Positions 6,312 through 16,109 of a stretch of 64,000 nt of DNA are shown here, one piece after another. Origin of the DNA: Clostridia bacterium (GTDB lineage: Bacteria > Bacillota > Clostridia > UBA1212). Every line of letters begins with the position of its first letter. Position 1 is the stretch's first letter. The notes below the pieces were generated by a model. The model was not told the origin of the DNA. It ran no database searches and worked only from the letters and a program-made list of their open reading frames with translations. The stretch lies in assembly GCA_017444825.1 (NCBI GenBank), contig JAFSVU010000026.1, positions 1-64,000 on the forward strand, in the 5' to 3' direction. The position numbers were made by a program, and so were the translations under genes.

Positions 6312-9293
6312 TTACTTGACCGAAATGTCAGCTCCGAATCTTACGAATGCATACCTTGCTCTGTAAAGCGGGCAGTCACCGTTTGACCACATGTTCTCAA
6401 GAGAGAACGTGCCGGGTCCCACGGAATAAGGCTCGGGATCCGCAAAATGATGGGGTCCGAGAAGATTCCTGTTGGAATTGCAAAGTGTGATCTCAAGCTC
6501 GTTTTTACCATTGTTCAGATACTCGCCAATGTCGCAATGGTTCGTAAACATGAGCCTCTTTACGAATTCACCGTTGATCTTAACATCTGCATAGGAATAC
6601 CGTCCTTTGACCCAAAGGACCGTTCCGCCGCCGCTGTACATGAACTCTTTTTTAAGTGAGAGCTTTCCTGCAAAGAACGGGAACCCGTCTACAGTCACAT
6701 TGGTTATAGCGACATCCTTTTTAGGTTTCGTGATTGCAAAAGCACCGTCAAACTCGAAGCTGTTTCTGACGTTAGGAACAAAATTACCCCTTGTGTTTAC
6801 GGAGAAATCGCCGAAGAGGTAAATTGATTCAACCTCGGTATTGAAGGCAAGACAGTTTCTCATGGACTCCATAACGTTTCCGTAAAGGACCTCGTAAACG
6901 TAATCGTCCTGGAAATAGCTGAAAGTGCAGACGATGTCATTGGCGCCTGTTTTAAGGAAAGGTGTTACGTCACATACCTTGAAGCTTCTGTCAAGCCAGT
7001 ATCCTTCTTCAAAGTTTATTTCGTGGCCGTTAACCTTGATACTCTTGTAGTTCAGGGGTTCAAGGGCAGCCTTGACAAGCGGAGGAATATCGTCGACGTT
7101 AAAGCTGTATTTTATCGTAAGGTCTCCTGCATAGCGTGATCTTAAGAGCTCATCGAAGATCTGTATGATAGGTTTCCTTGAGTCGTATGTGACACCGCCG
7201 TCCTTTGATATCTCGGCAAAATCAAGCGTCAGAGCATTTTCGGGCTTCTTTGAGATCTCGAAAAGTCCGCCGATAACAGTGCCTACTTCATTTCTTGTCT
7301 TAATATCATCTTCGGTGACTTTAATGGCGGAAACGCCCGGATCTTCGATATAAAGCCTTGACTGACCGCTTTCAAGACTTGTCTTTACTGTCAGATGATC
7401 TCCGTCCTTCTTGTAATCGCAGGATCTTACGCCTCTTCCTGAGTTGAAATCATCCTGCTCAAGGAATATCTCGGATACTTTACCCGCACCGGAAAGTGTA
7501 ACGATGCACTCGTCGTAATTGTTTTCGGAGATGTTGGTAATATAATAGAGCTTGCCGTATTCCGTATCCCTGGTCATGGACCTGATACCGGTAAGAGGTT
7601 CGCCGCTCATATCTCTTAAAGTCGCAGTAGCGGCTTTTTCGATTTCATCGACCGTAATATTTGGCTCAAGCCAGCTGAGATCCGCGACTCTTCCGTCAAT
7701 GCGATCAGGCTTACCGTCAAAGAATGCGACCTTTCCGCCTTCAGCCAGAAGATCCTTTAAGAGAGAAGCCGTTGAAGAATCAATGGTATATATTTTCGGA
7801 AGCACAACGTAATCGTAGGTCATAAGTCCGACCTTGAATTTACCGTTCTCCACCGTGCCGTATTTTCTGATGAGAGTTTCGTCGCCGAAGTGGTAGGATA
7901 TCTGTCTGTCGGAAAAATAGGACATAATCTTTACAATGCCGCTGTCCAGCTCTTCAGTAGTGGCCCTGTCTTCGATTCGTTTATAATCAAGGTAACAGCT
8001 GTGAATTGGATGGATTATGAGGCATTTTACATTCTCTTTTCCCATGGAAAGTGTTAGGCCCAGGCGGTTATAGTATTTTACAAAATCGCCAAAGGCATTC
8101 TGCCAGGGGAGATGTTCAGAGTAATTGGCGGGATAATCTCTCTTTCTCTGTCCTCTTATGGAGTATGCATAAAGATGGTGGCACATAACGTTTACTCCGG
8201 CTGAATACTGGAGATCGGCAATTCTCTTTAGTTCCGTGGGAGATACGTCCCAGCCGCAGCATGCAAACGTCTCGGTAAGTACCTTTTTCTTTCCCAGCTG
8301 AGCCGCCACGGAACCAAGCTGCTTCGGCGCAAGATCTGTCTGGATACCCCTTCCCAGGTAATCCATGCCGGGCATGTGCTCAAACTCATAAAAAGGCATA
8401 ACACCGCCGGCGCACCACATCTGCATGTTAAGAGTGGACTCTTCCACAGCATGGCCTGTGAGCTTGGCGCCGTTTTTGTCGCACCAGTCATATATCTGCT
8501 TTGCAAAGGCATTCATGAAAAGATCGTGTATGAGATAATAGTAATCATACCTGTATTCTTTTGCGCCTTCAAAGTCAATAAAGAGTGCAGGTAACTTTTC
8601 AAATATATCGTACCCGTATCTCTTTTTGAATTCATCCGGAAGTATCTTTGACCAGGGGGTCTCATATCTGTAATACTGGGGCTCGTCTGTAAAGAAACCG
8701 GGCATCGCTTTTCCGAAGTCGTCACCAAGCCTTGCCTTGTAGTCCTCGTGGGTCACCTTTATAAACTCTGCAATGACCTTCTTATCAAGCACGTCCACGT
8801 AAGACGGGTCGTAATTAAGCTTTATGATAATATATTTTGCGTCTTCGGAAAGAGGCTTATCCACTTTTCTGACACCGTCGCCTTCTCTGACGTAGACACC
8901 GAGGACCATTGGCGTTGGTGCGGCTTTTGCCTCTGTGTCAGGGAAGATCTCCGATTCTTCAAACTTTACAAACTCGGCGAAATTGTAGGGATCGTCAAGG
9001 ACCTTGCCACCGCCGAAACCGCTGGGCCAGCCGTTTTCGTCATATGCCCAGGACTCCATATCCAGTTTTTTGCCCTCATCCACACAGGCTTTTATGCAGT
9101 CATACCAGTCGTCGGAAAGGTATTCGGTCTCAAGACCTCCTCTTGCGTGCATAAAATAACCTTTCATGCCGAGATCGTGCATAACGTTGATCTGACGTCT
9201 TAATTCCTCTGGAACAAGCTTGTCGTTCCAGCTCCAAAAAGGAATACCGCCGTATTCAAGTTGCTGTTCTTTTACTTTAGAAATGTAATCCAT
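6312..9293 (-). CDS. GH106-like glycoside hydrolase (alpha-L-rhamnosidase family)
   Basis: A 993-residue protein. The N-terminus carries the family signature: [51 protein letters not shown] and a TDEPQYY segment. This is the pattern of the GH106 catalytic (beta/alpha)8 domain described for alpha-L-rhamnosidases. The remainder (about residues 500-993) contains beta-rich regions including a galactose-binding-like C-terminal domain ([17 protein letters not shown]). There is no signal peptide, so it should act in the cytoplasm on imported oligosaccharides. No sugar transporter or regulator sits beside it; it is the first gene of the ruvCAB-ecf transcription unit, 14 bases ahead of ruvC. Substrate specificity cannot be read from the sequence, and related clades have diverse specificities. 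Confidence 0.8.
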   Translation of the reverse strand: MDYISKVKEQQLEYGGIPFWSWNDKLVPEELRRQINVMHDLGMKGYFMHARGGLETEYLSDDWYDCIKACVDEGKKLDMESWAYDENGWPSGFGGGKVLDDPYNFAEFVKFEESEIFPDTEAKAAPTPMVLGVYVREGDGVRKVDKPLSEDAKYIIIKLNYDPSYVDVLDKKVIAEFIKVTHEDYKARLGDDFGKAMPGFFTDEPQYYRYETPWSKILPDEFKKRYGYDIFEKLPALFIDFEGAKEYRYDYYYLIHDLFMNAFAKQIYDWCDKNGAKLTGHAVEESTLNMQMWCAGGVMPFYEFEHMPGMDYLGRGIQTDLAPKQLGSVAAQLGKKKVLTETFACCGWDVSPTELKRIADLQYSAGVNVMCHHLYAYSIRGQRKRDYPANYSEHLPWQNAFGDFVKYYNRLGLTLSMGKENVKCLIIHPIHSCYLDYKRIEDRATTEELDSGIVKIMSYFSDRQISYHFGDETLIRKYGTVENGKFKVGLMTYDYVVLPKIYTIDSSTASLLKDLLAEGGKVAFFDGKPDRIDGRVADLSWLEPNITVDEIEKAATATLRDMSGEPLTGIRSMTRDTEYGKLYYITNISENNYDECIVTLSGAGKVSEIFLEQDDFNSGRGVRSCDYKKDGDHLTVKTSLESGQSRLYIEDPGVSAIKVTEDDIKTRNEVGTVIGGLFEISKKPENALTLDFAEISKDGGVTYDSRKPIIQIFDELLRSRYAGDLTIKYSFNVDDIPPLVKAALEPLNYKSIKVNGHEINFEEGYWLDRSFKVCDVTPFLKTGANDIVCTFSYFQDDYVYEVLYGNVMESMRNCLAFNTEVESIYLFGDFSVNTRGNFVPNVRNSFEFDGAFAITKPKKDVAITNVTVDGFPFFAGKLSLKKEFMYSGGGTVLWVKGRYSYADVKINGEFVKRLMFTNHCDIGEYLNNGKNELEITLCNSNRNLLGPHHFADPEPYSVGPGTFSLENMWSNGDCPLYRARYAFVRFGADISVK

Positions 9294-9346
9294 AAAAGCT
9301 CCTTCTCGGGCAGTAAGACATGCCCCAATGAGATTTATATAATCAA

Positions 9347-10927
9347 TTATTCCGTAAGCACCGCTACCGGTATAACGGCTTTTTCAAAATCGGATATTTC
9401 GGTTCTCACACCGTCAATATATGAATAGAGTGTGCCGTTATTGTAATAGATTATGGTGCTAATCTTTTTATCATAGACGATACTTGAGGGAAGACAGCTG
9501 TTTGTGATCCTCTTCTCGGTGTCTCCGTTATGTATATCAAGTGAACACAAGTTAGAACCCGTTATCTGTCTCAGTTTAAGATAAACAGTATCTGATTTCC
9601 CGTAAAGTCTTGTCTCAGTTGACGGATAGGACTCCACCTCCGTCTGCTTCAGCACTATATTTTTAGTGTTGTTATCGTCGGAATATATCACCGAGAATGG
9701 CTTTCCGAAGTATGGAGAGATTCCGCACATGTCGGGTATCTCATATTTTGTCTGATTCTTATCGAAAACATCAACGGTGTAGAATATCCTGTCCGTTACG
9801 AGGATATAGAGAAGATTTGACGAATCTTCATAGTAATACCCTGAATCGGAAGGCACTTCGGCTATCAATGTGGCGGGAACTCCGGGCCTTACGGAATAAA
9901 CTAAAGCAACATCACCTGACTTAACTGAATATATGACGTTTGAATACTTTTCATTGTAATTGATTATTGTGTCAACGTTTTCGGCAATGACCGAGGACGA
10001 AACAGAATTTCCGGAAATGTTCAATGAACTTATAGTATAGGAAGTATTATCTTCCTCACCGGAAACTGTGTAATAGAACTTAATGTTCTTCGTGTTGTCA
10101 AATTTTTCTGCAGGTATGGAGATCATTTCCGCGTATGCGGCCTCATTGGTTTTAATGATATTGGATGTGCCGGTGGCATTGTAAGTTTCGCCCTTTCCTG
10201 CAGTGATGCAAAGACCGTCCTTCGTAAAATAGCTGACTGCGGAGTCCTTTGTAAATATCACAGGTTCCTTATCTATAAGAGCCGCACTGCTCAGAGTGAC
10301 AACATCTCCTGTGGTAAACCATTGCTTAAGAGCAGCGGTGCTGTCTTCAAAGTTGAATTCATCGTAGTAAACTATTGAAAGCTTGCCTGACGTGAAGTAA
10401 TAAGCCTGAGTGGGAACAGCTTCCCCGTCTCTTTCGACAGGTTCTCTCAGCACGCTTGAAGCTTTGGAATTAAGCGAATACACCATTATGGCACCGTCTG
10501 TGGAGACATAGGGTATTACAGTCCTTTCCTTAAACAGCTTAAAAGAGTAAACCCCGCTGCAAAGAAGAGTTCTGGAGTCATTTTTTATATCATATTCGTA
10601 AAGAGTATTCGAGGGCTTGTAGATATAGTAAAGTTTTCCGAGGTCGTTATCGTAGACCGCATCCGATGTATTGTTGTCTATATCGTGGACCACAAGATTC
10701 TCATCCACAGAATAAAGCTCGTCGCCGGAAGTGAATATGAACGGAAATACGGACGTTCTTCCCAGACCCGACGTGCCGTCGAGCCAGGCATCAGTCTTTC
10801 TTCCTATAACAAGATAAAAGATGACGAAGACAAATGCAACCGAAAGCAGAAACGCGATCAATGTCAGCAGAACACGTTTTCGCCTGATGGATATATTGGA
10901 TATTACCTTGTAGTCTTTATCATCCAT
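9347..10927 (-). CDS. Membrane-anchored extracytoplasmic protein of propeller-like repeats, function unknown
   Basis: A 526-residue protein with a short basic cytoplasmic start (NISIRRKRV), one transmembrane helix (about residues 19-42) and a large extracytoplasmic domain. The outer part consists of recurring short beta-strand units of the kind YYIYKPSNTLYEYDIKN, IIYYNNGTLYSYIDG and LYSVDENLVVHDIDN, which resemble the blades of beta-propeller (DUF5050-like) proteins. No catalytic motif was found. It is transcribed after metA with a 27-base gap and is followed by the glycosidase gene after 53 bases. It may bind peptidoglycan or a surface ligand, but nothing in the sequence shows this. Confidence 0.7.
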   Translation of the reverse strand: MDDKDYKVISNISIRRKRVLLTLIAFLLSVAFVFVIFYLVIGRKTDAWLDGTSGLGRTSVFPFIFTSGDELYSVDENLVVHDIDNNTSDAVYDNDLGKLYYIYKPSNTLYEYDIKNDSRTLLCSGVYSFKLFKERTVIPYVSTDGAIMVYSLNSKASSVLREPVERDGEAVPTQAYYFTSGKLSIVYYDEFNFEDSTAALKQWFTTGDVVTLSSAALIDKEPVIFTKDSAVSYFTKDGLCITAGKGETYNATGTSNIIKTNEAAYAEMISIPAEKFDNTKNIKFYYTVSGEEDNTSYTISSLNISGNSVSSSVIAENVDTIINYNEKYSNVIYSVKSGDVALVYSVRPGVPATLIAEVPSDSGYYYEDSSNLLYILVTDRIFYTVDVFDKNQTKYEIPDMCGISPYFGKPFSVIYSDDNNTKNIVLKQTEVESYPSTETRLYGKSDTVYLKLRQITGSNLCSLDIHNGDTEKRITNSCLPSSIVYDKKISTIIYYNNGTLYSYIDGVRTEISDFEKAVIPVAVLTE

Positions 10928-10954
10928 AATGCCTCCGGATCGCGTAAATGATTG

Positions 10955-11923
10955 TCAGATAAGCTCCAGATCCTCGCTGGCACCCTTCCTGTCAGGCTTA
11001 AACGAAACGTCGATCTCATCCAGATTGTAGGGAGTCGCCTGGTATACGTAATAATTCAGCCAATTACCGTAGAGTAGATACGCATGAGATCTCCACTGGT
11101 GGAATGGCTTCGCCGAAGGATCGTTGCCCGGGAAATAGTTCTGGGGAACGTCAGGATCAAGGCCTTTTTCCACATCCCGTTCGTATTCGAGCTTGAGCGT
11201 CTCCCTGTCGTATTCAAGATGCCCCGTAACAAATATCCTTCTTCTGTCCTTTGAAGCAACTATCGAGGCTCCGGCGATGTCGGACATGGCCATGATGTCA
11301 AGATCCTCCACGGCCTCAATGTCCTTAATATCGTTATACGTGTATCTCGAGTGAGGTATATAAAATACGTCGTCAAAGCCCCGGAGAAGTCTTGCCCGTT
11401 TATTGCAGGGTCTGTGCTTGTATACTCCCGAGAGCTTTTTGGGCAGATTCTTTTTATCTATGCCGTAATGATAATACAGTCCCGCCTGGGCCCCCCAGCA
11501 GATATGAAGTGTTGTGGTGACGTTGGATCTTGACCACTCCATTATATCGCAAAGCTCCTTCCAATATTCGACCTCCTCGAATTTGAGGAGCTCAACAGGG
11601 GCGCCGGTTATGATAAGTCCGTCAAACTTTTCATTCTTTACGTCGCTGAACACTTTATAAAACTCAGAAAGATGGCTCTCGTTTATATGCTTTGAAACGT
11701 AGCTCTCGGGATGAAGAAATGTAACCTCGACCTGAAGAGGCGAATTACTGAGCAGCCTGAGCAGCTGTGTCTCGGTCACTATCTTTGTAGGCATAAGATT
11801 TACGATGGCTATCCGGAGAGGTCTGATATCCTGATGGAAGGCCATTCGTTCTTTGATAACAAATACGTTTTCGTTAGACAGTATTGAACTGGCCGGAAGA
11901 TTGTCCGGTATTCTTATTGGCAT
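10955..11923 (-). CDS. metAA: Homoserine O-acetyltransferase MetA
   Basis: A 322-residue enzyme of methionine biosynthesis that activates homoserine by acylation. Seen: [15 protein letters not shown], the nucleophile Cys142 in [18 protein letters not shown], the catalytic His/Glu region [12 protein letters not shown], and the C-terminal NWLNYYVYQ. Residue 111 is Glu (ITGAPVE); in the MetA family Glu at this position goes with acetyl-CoA use and Gly with succinyl-CoA, so acetyltransferase activity is favoured. It has its own promoter and a leader of about 60 bases; no known SAM riboswitch fold was recognised there. Confidence 0.94.
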   Translation of the reverse strand: MPIRIPDNLPASSILSNENVFVIKERMAFHQDIRPLRIAIVNLMPTKIVTETQLLRLLSNSPLQVEVTFLHPESYVSKHINESHLSEFYKVFSDVKNEKFDGLIITGAPVELLKFEEVEYWKELCDIMEWSRSNVTTTLHICWGAQAGLYYHYGIDKKNLPKKLSGVYKHRPCNKRARLLRGFDDVFYIPHSRYTYNDIKDIEAVEDLDIMAMSDIAGASIVASKDRRRIFVTGHLEYDRETLKLEYERDVEKGLDPDVPQNYFPGNDPSAKPFHQWRSHAYLLYGNWLNYYVYQATPYNLDEIDVSFKPDRKGASEDLELI

Positions 11924-11991
11924 AAAGCTTTCTCCGAATTAAAATGATCAATGCCGGAAGGTGTCTTGTTTCAAGCTTCACAGGCCTTTTT

Positions 11992-12020
11992 ATTATATAA
12001 AATATGTATGTGATTTTCAA
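11992..12020 (-). promoter_or_regulatory. metA promoter
   Basis: TTGAAA (12015-12020), 17-bp spacer, TATAAT (11992-11997) on the minus strand: an almost ideal sigma-A promoter. The start codon follows a GGAGA site. Confidence 0.8.
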
Positions 12021-12054
12021 CAAAAACAGTACCTTCAAGGAATATAACAGTAAT

Positions 12055-12079
12055 AAAAATGCCGGAGATCAATTCCGGC
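12055..12079 (-). terminator. Rho-independent terminator after surE
   Basis: Stem GCCGGA/TCCGGC with a 7-base loop, followed on the minus strand by ATTTTTATT. It separates surE from metA. Confidence 0.85.
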
Positions 12080-12086
12080 GGTGAGA

Positions 12087-12815
12087 TCATTTTCGAAGCT
12101 CTTCAAATGCTTTAAGATCGGTCTTGACGGTCGTTAGCGGCGTTACAGAAATATAACCTGAAATGATGGCGTCAATATCATATCTGTCGTCAAGGGGCCC
12201 ATTTTCGTCCTTTACAAGAGTGTATTCGGGGTTATAAAGATTGCCTTCTCCTGTGGGAACGTACCTGTCCTTATACCAGAACTCTCCCTGCTCGGTTATC
12301 TTTATGCCTTTGGGGTCTACAGGAATATTTACGTTAAAAAGCCCGCAATGGGAAAAAGCATCAATGCAGTTAAGATGATCCCATATTTCCTGCAAATGCG
12401 CAGCACTCTCCGGAATATGTTTTGATTTTGAAGAAAAACCAATGGCCTTAGCTCCCCAGAGTCCCGCCTCAAAGCAGATGCCGCAGGTGCCTGAATAGGA
12501 AATATCGGCGCCAAGGTTAAGACCCTTGTTTATTCCTGCGAACACAAAGTCGAATTTCTCCTTAAAGTAGTCAAAAGAGAACCTTACGCAGTCTGCCGGC
12601 GAGGCGTCAATGCTGTAAGCTTTGATGCTGAGATATCTAAAATTATCCACAGGAACTACTTCAAAAGGTCTGTCTATCACAACACCGTGGGACCTTCCGC
12701 TTTGCTGGTATTTTGGAGCCGCCACGACCACCTCGCCAAGCTTTGCTGCAAATTCGGCAAGGTGTCTCAGCCCTTCGGCATTAATTCCGTCGTCATTGGT
12801 TACAAGAATTCTCAT
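12087..12815 (-). CDS. surE: 5'/3'-nucleotidase SurE
   Basis: A 242-residue metal-dependent nucleotide phosphatase. Seen: MRILVTNDDGINAEG with the metal-binding Asp8/Asp9 pair, the QQSGRSHGVVI loop that supplies the conserved serine, SIDASPADCVRF and a FAGINKGLNLGADISYSGT segment carrying the conserved Asn. Family members dephosphorylate nucleoside monophosphates and short polyphosphates. The gene follows the NrnA-type gene by 18 bases, so both probably act in nucleotide and oligonucleotide turnover from one transcript, which ends at the terminator at 12055-12079. Confidence 0.94.
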   Translation of the reverse strand: MRILVTNDDGINAEGLRHLAEFAAKLGEVVVAAPKYQQSGRSHGVVIDRPFEVVPVDNFRYLSIKAYSIDASPADCVRFSFDYFKEKFDFVFAGINKGLNLGADISYSGTCGICFEAGLWGAKAIGFSSKSKHIPESAAHLQEIWDHLNCIDAFSHCGLFNVNIPVDPKGIKITEQGEFWYKDRYVPTGEGNLYNPEYTLVKDENGPLDDRYDIDAIISGYISVTPLTTVKTDLKAFEELRK

Positions 12816-12833
12816 AGTCTTAAATCAGGTAGT

Positions 12834-13814
12834 TCAGAAGAGATCCGGGTTACCTTTTTTAAAATCTGCAAGGCGCAAGTCAAGGTCGTTAAGCAGATTC
12901 TTTGCTTCTTCGTCAGAATACACGGTTGCTCCGGCAGCGCAGGCATGGCCCCCGCCCGAATACTTCCTGGCAACAGGCTCGACTTCCACGAATCTGGATC
13001 TTATCCTTACCCGGTATGAGCCGTCATCGTTCTCGATAAACACCAGCCAGATGAGACTTCCTTTTATCTGCTCCATTAGTTTTACCGCATCATATGAGGT
13101 CTCGGCAGTCAGTTTGTATTTATCAATGACCTCCTTTGTGAGGAAAAGGTATGCGGCGCCGGCCGGCGTAAGCCTTATCATTTTTACCAGATCCGATTCA
13201 TCCAGGATCTGTTTGTATTCTTTTACGTCAAGGTAGGTGTATATAGACTGAAAATCGATTCCTTTCTCAAGGAGAAGAGCGCTAAGGCGTAGAGTCTTTG
13301 GCGATGTTCCCCGGAATTTAAACCTGCCTGTATCAGTGACAATGCCGGTGAAAAGGCAAGAAGCCGCATCATATGTCAGCACAAGTCTGTCCTTAAAATC
13401 GCTCCAGAATTCGGTGATCATCTCGCAAACCGAATTTCTCTCAGGCTCAACCCAGGATATATCTCCGAAATCCGTTTCAATTATATGATGATCGATCTTT
13501 ATTATCTCTTTTCCTGTGAATGCTCTTTTAGACGAGATCCTCTTAATGACTGCCGTGTCAAGTATTATCACAAGAGCATCATTAAAATCGTTGTCCGTCG
13601 GCAGTTCGCCCTCCTCGCCCATAAAGGCAAGGTTCTCAGTCTCATCGTCACGGTCGATAAAAACTCTTTTCTCCGGGAATGACGCGTTAATGATGTGCCT
13701 CATTGCAAGAGTCGAGCCAAAGGCGTCGCCGTCAGGTCTTATATGTCTGCAAAGAATTATGGTATCGTATTCCGTTATCTTTTCAAATATTTTCTTTTTG
13801 ATATCTTCGTACAT
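12834..13814 (-). CDS. nrnA: DHH/DHHA1 phosphoesterase, NrnA-type oligoribonuclease/pAp phosphatase
   Basis: A 326-residue protein with the DHH superfamily motifs: motif I LCRHIRPDGDAFGS, motif II IILDTAV, motif III KIDHHIIETDFGD, and the C-terminal DHHA1 motif GGGHACAAGA. Bacterial NrnA degrades nanoRNAs and dephosphorylates 3'-phosphoadenosine 5'-phosphate. The spacing and length fit NrnA rather than full RecJ, which is much longer. It has its own promoter and is divergent to the S2P-like gene. A cyclic-dinucleotide phosphodiesterase (DhhP-like) role is a possible alternative that sequence alone does not exclude. Confidence 0.88.
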   Translation of the reverse strand: MYEDIKKKIFEKITEYDTIILCRHIRPDGDAFGSTLAMRHIINASFPEKRVFIDRDDETENLAFMGEEGELPTDNDFNDALVIILDTAVIKRISSKRAFTGKEIIKIDHHIIETDFGDISWVEPERNSVCEMITEFWSDFKDRLVLTYDAASCLFTGIVTDTGRFKFRGTSPKTLRLSALLLEKGIDFQSIYTYLDVKEYKQILDESDLVKMIRLTPAGAAYLFLTKEVIDKYKLTAETSYDAVKLMEQIKGSLIWLVFIENDDGSYRVRIRSRFVEVEPVARKYSGGGHACAAGATVYSDEEAKNLLNDLDLRLADFKKGNPDLF

Positions 13815-13849
13815 GGTCTCTCCGTAATTTTGTTAATTTTTGCTTAACT

Positions 13850-13879
13850 ATTATACAAGAAAGGAGGTTTATAAAACAA
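13850..13879 (-). promoter_or_regulatory. Promoter of the nrnA-surE operon
   Basis: TTGTTT (13874-13879), 18-bp spacer, TATAAT (13850-13855) on the minus strand, about 35 bases before the start codon. Confidence 0.55.
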
Positions 13880-13908
13880 CTTTAAAAATACCCAAATGTT
13901 GATAAAGA

Positions 13909-13937
13909 TTGAGATTCGCCCTGCTTTTTATTATAAT
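13909..13937 (+). promoter_or_regulatory. Promoter of the S2P-like gene
   Basis: TTGAGA (13909-13914), 17-bp spacer, TATAAT (13932-13937), followed by AAGGAGG ahead of the ATG at 13969. Confidence 0.75.
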
Positions 13938-13968
13938 CACCAATGAAATCAATTAAGGAGGAATCAAC

Positions 13969-14664
13969 ATGCCCGGTTTCTTGTCTGTATCCAATCTGAT
14001 CGGAATGCTGCTCTCCGTCCCCGGAGTAATATTTGCTTTTACCATGAAGGGATTCGGTCAGGCTCTGGCCTCTAAGCTCCTTGGCGATCCCACACCGGAA
14101 AACGCCGGAAGACTTACAATGAACCCCCTTGCTCACATAGACTGGATCGGTCTTATATGTATGGCGATTTTCGGCTTCGGCTGGACGAAACCAATGCCGG
14201 TCAACAGCAGATATTACAAAAATTACAAACGGGACACTGTCCTCTATTCGCTTAGCGGCTCTCTCACGTGCATTGTATCAGGCTTTGTTATGAGCATGTT
14301 TTATGTTCTTTTTGCTTATCTTTCGATACGTTTCTTCCCGGACGCTTCGGAATCCATGAACGTGCTTGATTATATTTCAGAGGTGTTCGGTTATGCGGCT
14401 CTTTACCCGCTTATACTTGCGATCTTTTACCTGCTGCCTCTTCCGGGCCTTGACGGTTATAAGATCATAACCACGTTTACACCTTACAAGTGGAACACAT
14501 TCCTTTACAAAGTCGAGAGATACAGCATGTTTATATTCCTGGGCTTCATTCTTTTAATGAGGTTCACAGCTCTCGGTACGTACATTTTCTGGCCTGCATA
14601 CAAGCTTAACGGGCTTTATACAGATCTCTGGGGCCTTATTCTAAAGTTTATTATTAAGATCTGA
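13969..14664 (+). CDS. Site-2-protease (M50) family membrane protein lacking the catalytic HExxH residues
   Basis: A 231-residue polytopic membrane protein that aligns well with small Bacillota M50 proteases: LLGDPTPENAGRLTMNPLAHID, FGFGWTKPMPVN, and PLPGLDGYKI near the C-terminus. In active members the first helix carries HExxH before ALxAxLLGD; here the same place reads MKGFGQALASKLLGD, so the two zinc-binding His are Lys27 and Gln31 and the catalytic Glu is Gly28. The third metal ligand region, LDG with Asp162, remains. Seen: a strong promoter, AAGGAGG site and intact frame, so it is expressed. Inference: it is a pseudoprotease, perhaps retained for binding membrane substrates or partners, as in iRhom-type pseudoproteases of another family. 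Confidence 0.82.
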   Translation: MPGFLSVSNLIGMLLSVPGVIFAFTMKGFGQALASKLLGDPTPENAGRLTMNPLAHIDWIGLICMAIFGFGWTKPMPVNSRYYKNYKRDTVLYSLSGSLTCIVSGFVMSMFYVLFAYLSIRFFPDASESMNVLDYISEVFGYAALYPLILAIFYLLPLPGLDGYKIITTFTPYKWNTFLYKVERYSMFIFLGFILLMRFTALGTYIFWPAYKLNGLYTDLWGLILKFIIKI

Positions 14665-14688
14665 CCAATGACGATCGCTCGATAACAG

Positions 14689-14730
14689 AAATGCCCCGGG
14701 GCCTTGAACTTAAGACCTTTGGGGCATTTT
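14689..14730. terminator. Bidirectional terminator between the S2P-like and S11-like genes
   Basis: Stem AAATGCCCC/GGGGCATTT with T-rich sequence on the plus side, placed between two convergent genes. Confidence 0.85.
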
Positions 14731-14762
14731 GTTGGGGTCAATATTATAATTTAACCAAACTT

Positions 14763-16070
14763 TCAATTCTTGGTCTCGGGTGTTGAATACTGCATAAGCC
14801 CGAGGAACTCAAGTATCTTTCTTAAGAATCTTACAAACCAATTGGCTCTGTCCATATCCTCGTCGATGATCAGTTCGACCCGACCTATCTCCTCATATCT
14901 CTTGGTGCCGTCCTCCTGGGGATATGCCTTCATGTAAACAACTTCACCTGCGATATCACCTTTTGCGACGGGGGCTTCAATGACACCGTTTAGTATTATC
15001 TTTTTCTCCACAGTGTAGTTTTCTCTGGTGTTGGAAATGTACGATAAACCCTGGCCTGTAACAGTCTTCACTTTGAGAGATTTTCCGTCTTTAACGGAGA
15101 TCATCCTGACGTATGAACCTTCTTTGTCAAGTTCCTGCCATTCGAAGGTCTTGGCGGTTTTTGTCAGCAGATACTTAAGCTCGCCGGCTCTATCTTCCGG
15201 AGTAGCCTCACCAATGACACAGGCGATGGTCCTCTCTTCACCGAACTTGGCGCAGGCGACCTGGGCGTAAAGATCCGCGTTTGAATAACCTACAAGCAGT
15301 CCGTCTGCTTCCTCCATCATTCCGGAGAAAACGAGAGCATTGGAGCTTTGCATATTGGTGTCAGGCTGGCCCGTAGAGGCGTGCACGAATGTACCCGAGG
15401 TTATCCTGCTGTAATTTAAGATGGTGGGATAGTCGTGTATGAGTCTTGTCGCAAGCAGACAGATATCGTATGCGCTGGTGTACTGACCGTCATTGATGGT
15501 CTTGATGCCTGTGGAGTCAAGATAATGAGTATCCTTAAGGCCCAGTTCTTCGGCTTTCCGGTTCATTCTGTCAACGAATACGTTTTCATCTGCTTTTGAA
15601 ATATGCTCCGCAAGAGCATAAGCCGCATCGTTTGCGCTGGCCGCTATAACTGCGATCACCGCCTCCTCAACACTTATGACCTCGCCCTTGGTGCTGTCGA
15701 GATAGACTCTTTCTCTGCCTATCGAAATATTCTGCGCGGCCTTTGATACCTTAACGCCTGATTTTAGTCCTGTCTCTCCCTTGCTGATGGCTTCAAACAC
15801 AAGATAAAGTGTCATAAGCTTAATAAGGTTTCCCACGGAATAATGCTGATGGCAGTTCTCGCTGCAGAAAGCTATCGTACAGTCGTCAAAATAAATGGAC
15901 GCATATGATTTGGCTTTAAGATTTGAAAGCGTTGCGTTCTCGTAAACCTGCTCTGCTGTCTTCTTTGTAAACGCAAAAGAGGTTACAGCGGAAAGAGGCA
16001 GGAAAAACATGCCCGCCGACATAACCAATGCGATAAAGAAACAAACTGATCTGATAAATCTTCTTTTCAT
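14763..16070 (-). CDS. Peptidase S11 (DacF/PBP5-like) homologue with lost active-site serine and KTG motif
   Basis: A 435-residue exported protein with a signal peptide (SVCFFIALVMSAGMFFLPL) and the S11 fold: YSVGNLIKLMTLYLVFEAI, ASANDAAYALAEHIS, LGLKDTHYLDSTGI, GQYTSAYDICLLATRLI, then the C-terminal PBP5_C-like domain and a basic amphipathic tail. In active D-Ala-D-Ala carboxypeptidases the first motif is ASxTK; here it is GNLIK, with Asn81 in place of the acylated Ser, although Lys84 is kept. SxN is present (Ser145-Ala-Asn147). The KTG motif is replaced by LVG in DGLLVGY (residues 256-261). It should therefore not bind penicillin or trim peptidoglycan. The ATG at 16070 is preferred to a TTG three codons earlier. 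It lies 40 bases behind rpoD, probably on the same transcript. Confidence 0.85.
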   Translation of the reverse strand: MKRRFIRSVCFFIALVMSAGMFFLPLSAVTSFAFTKKTAEQVYENATLSNLKAKSYASIYFDDCTIAFCSENCHQHYSVGNLIKLMTLYLVFEAISKGETGLKSGVKVSKAAQNISIGRERVYLDSTKGEVISVEEAVIAVIAASANDAAYALAEHISKADENVFVDRMNRKAEELGLKDTHYLDSTGIKTINDGQYTSAYDICLLATRLIHDYPTILNYSRITSGTFVHASTGQPDTNMQSSNALVFSGMMEEADGLLVGYSNADLYAQVACAKFGEERTIACVIGEATPEDRAGELKYLLTKTAKTFEWQELDKEGSYVRMISVKDGKSLKVKTVTGQGLSYISNTRENYTVEKKIILNGVIEAPVAKGDIAGEVVYMKAYPQEDGTKRYEEIGRVELIIDEDMDRANWFVRFLRKILEFLGLMQYSTPETKN

Positions 16071-16109
16071 GGCTAACAATAATTCTTGGTACCGAAAGCT
16101 GATATAAGC

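Noticed and set aside
11924-11991. SAM riboswitch ahead of metA
   Set aside because: The leader is only about 60 bases and does not show the conserved elements of SAM-I, SAM-II or SAM-III that I could recognise.
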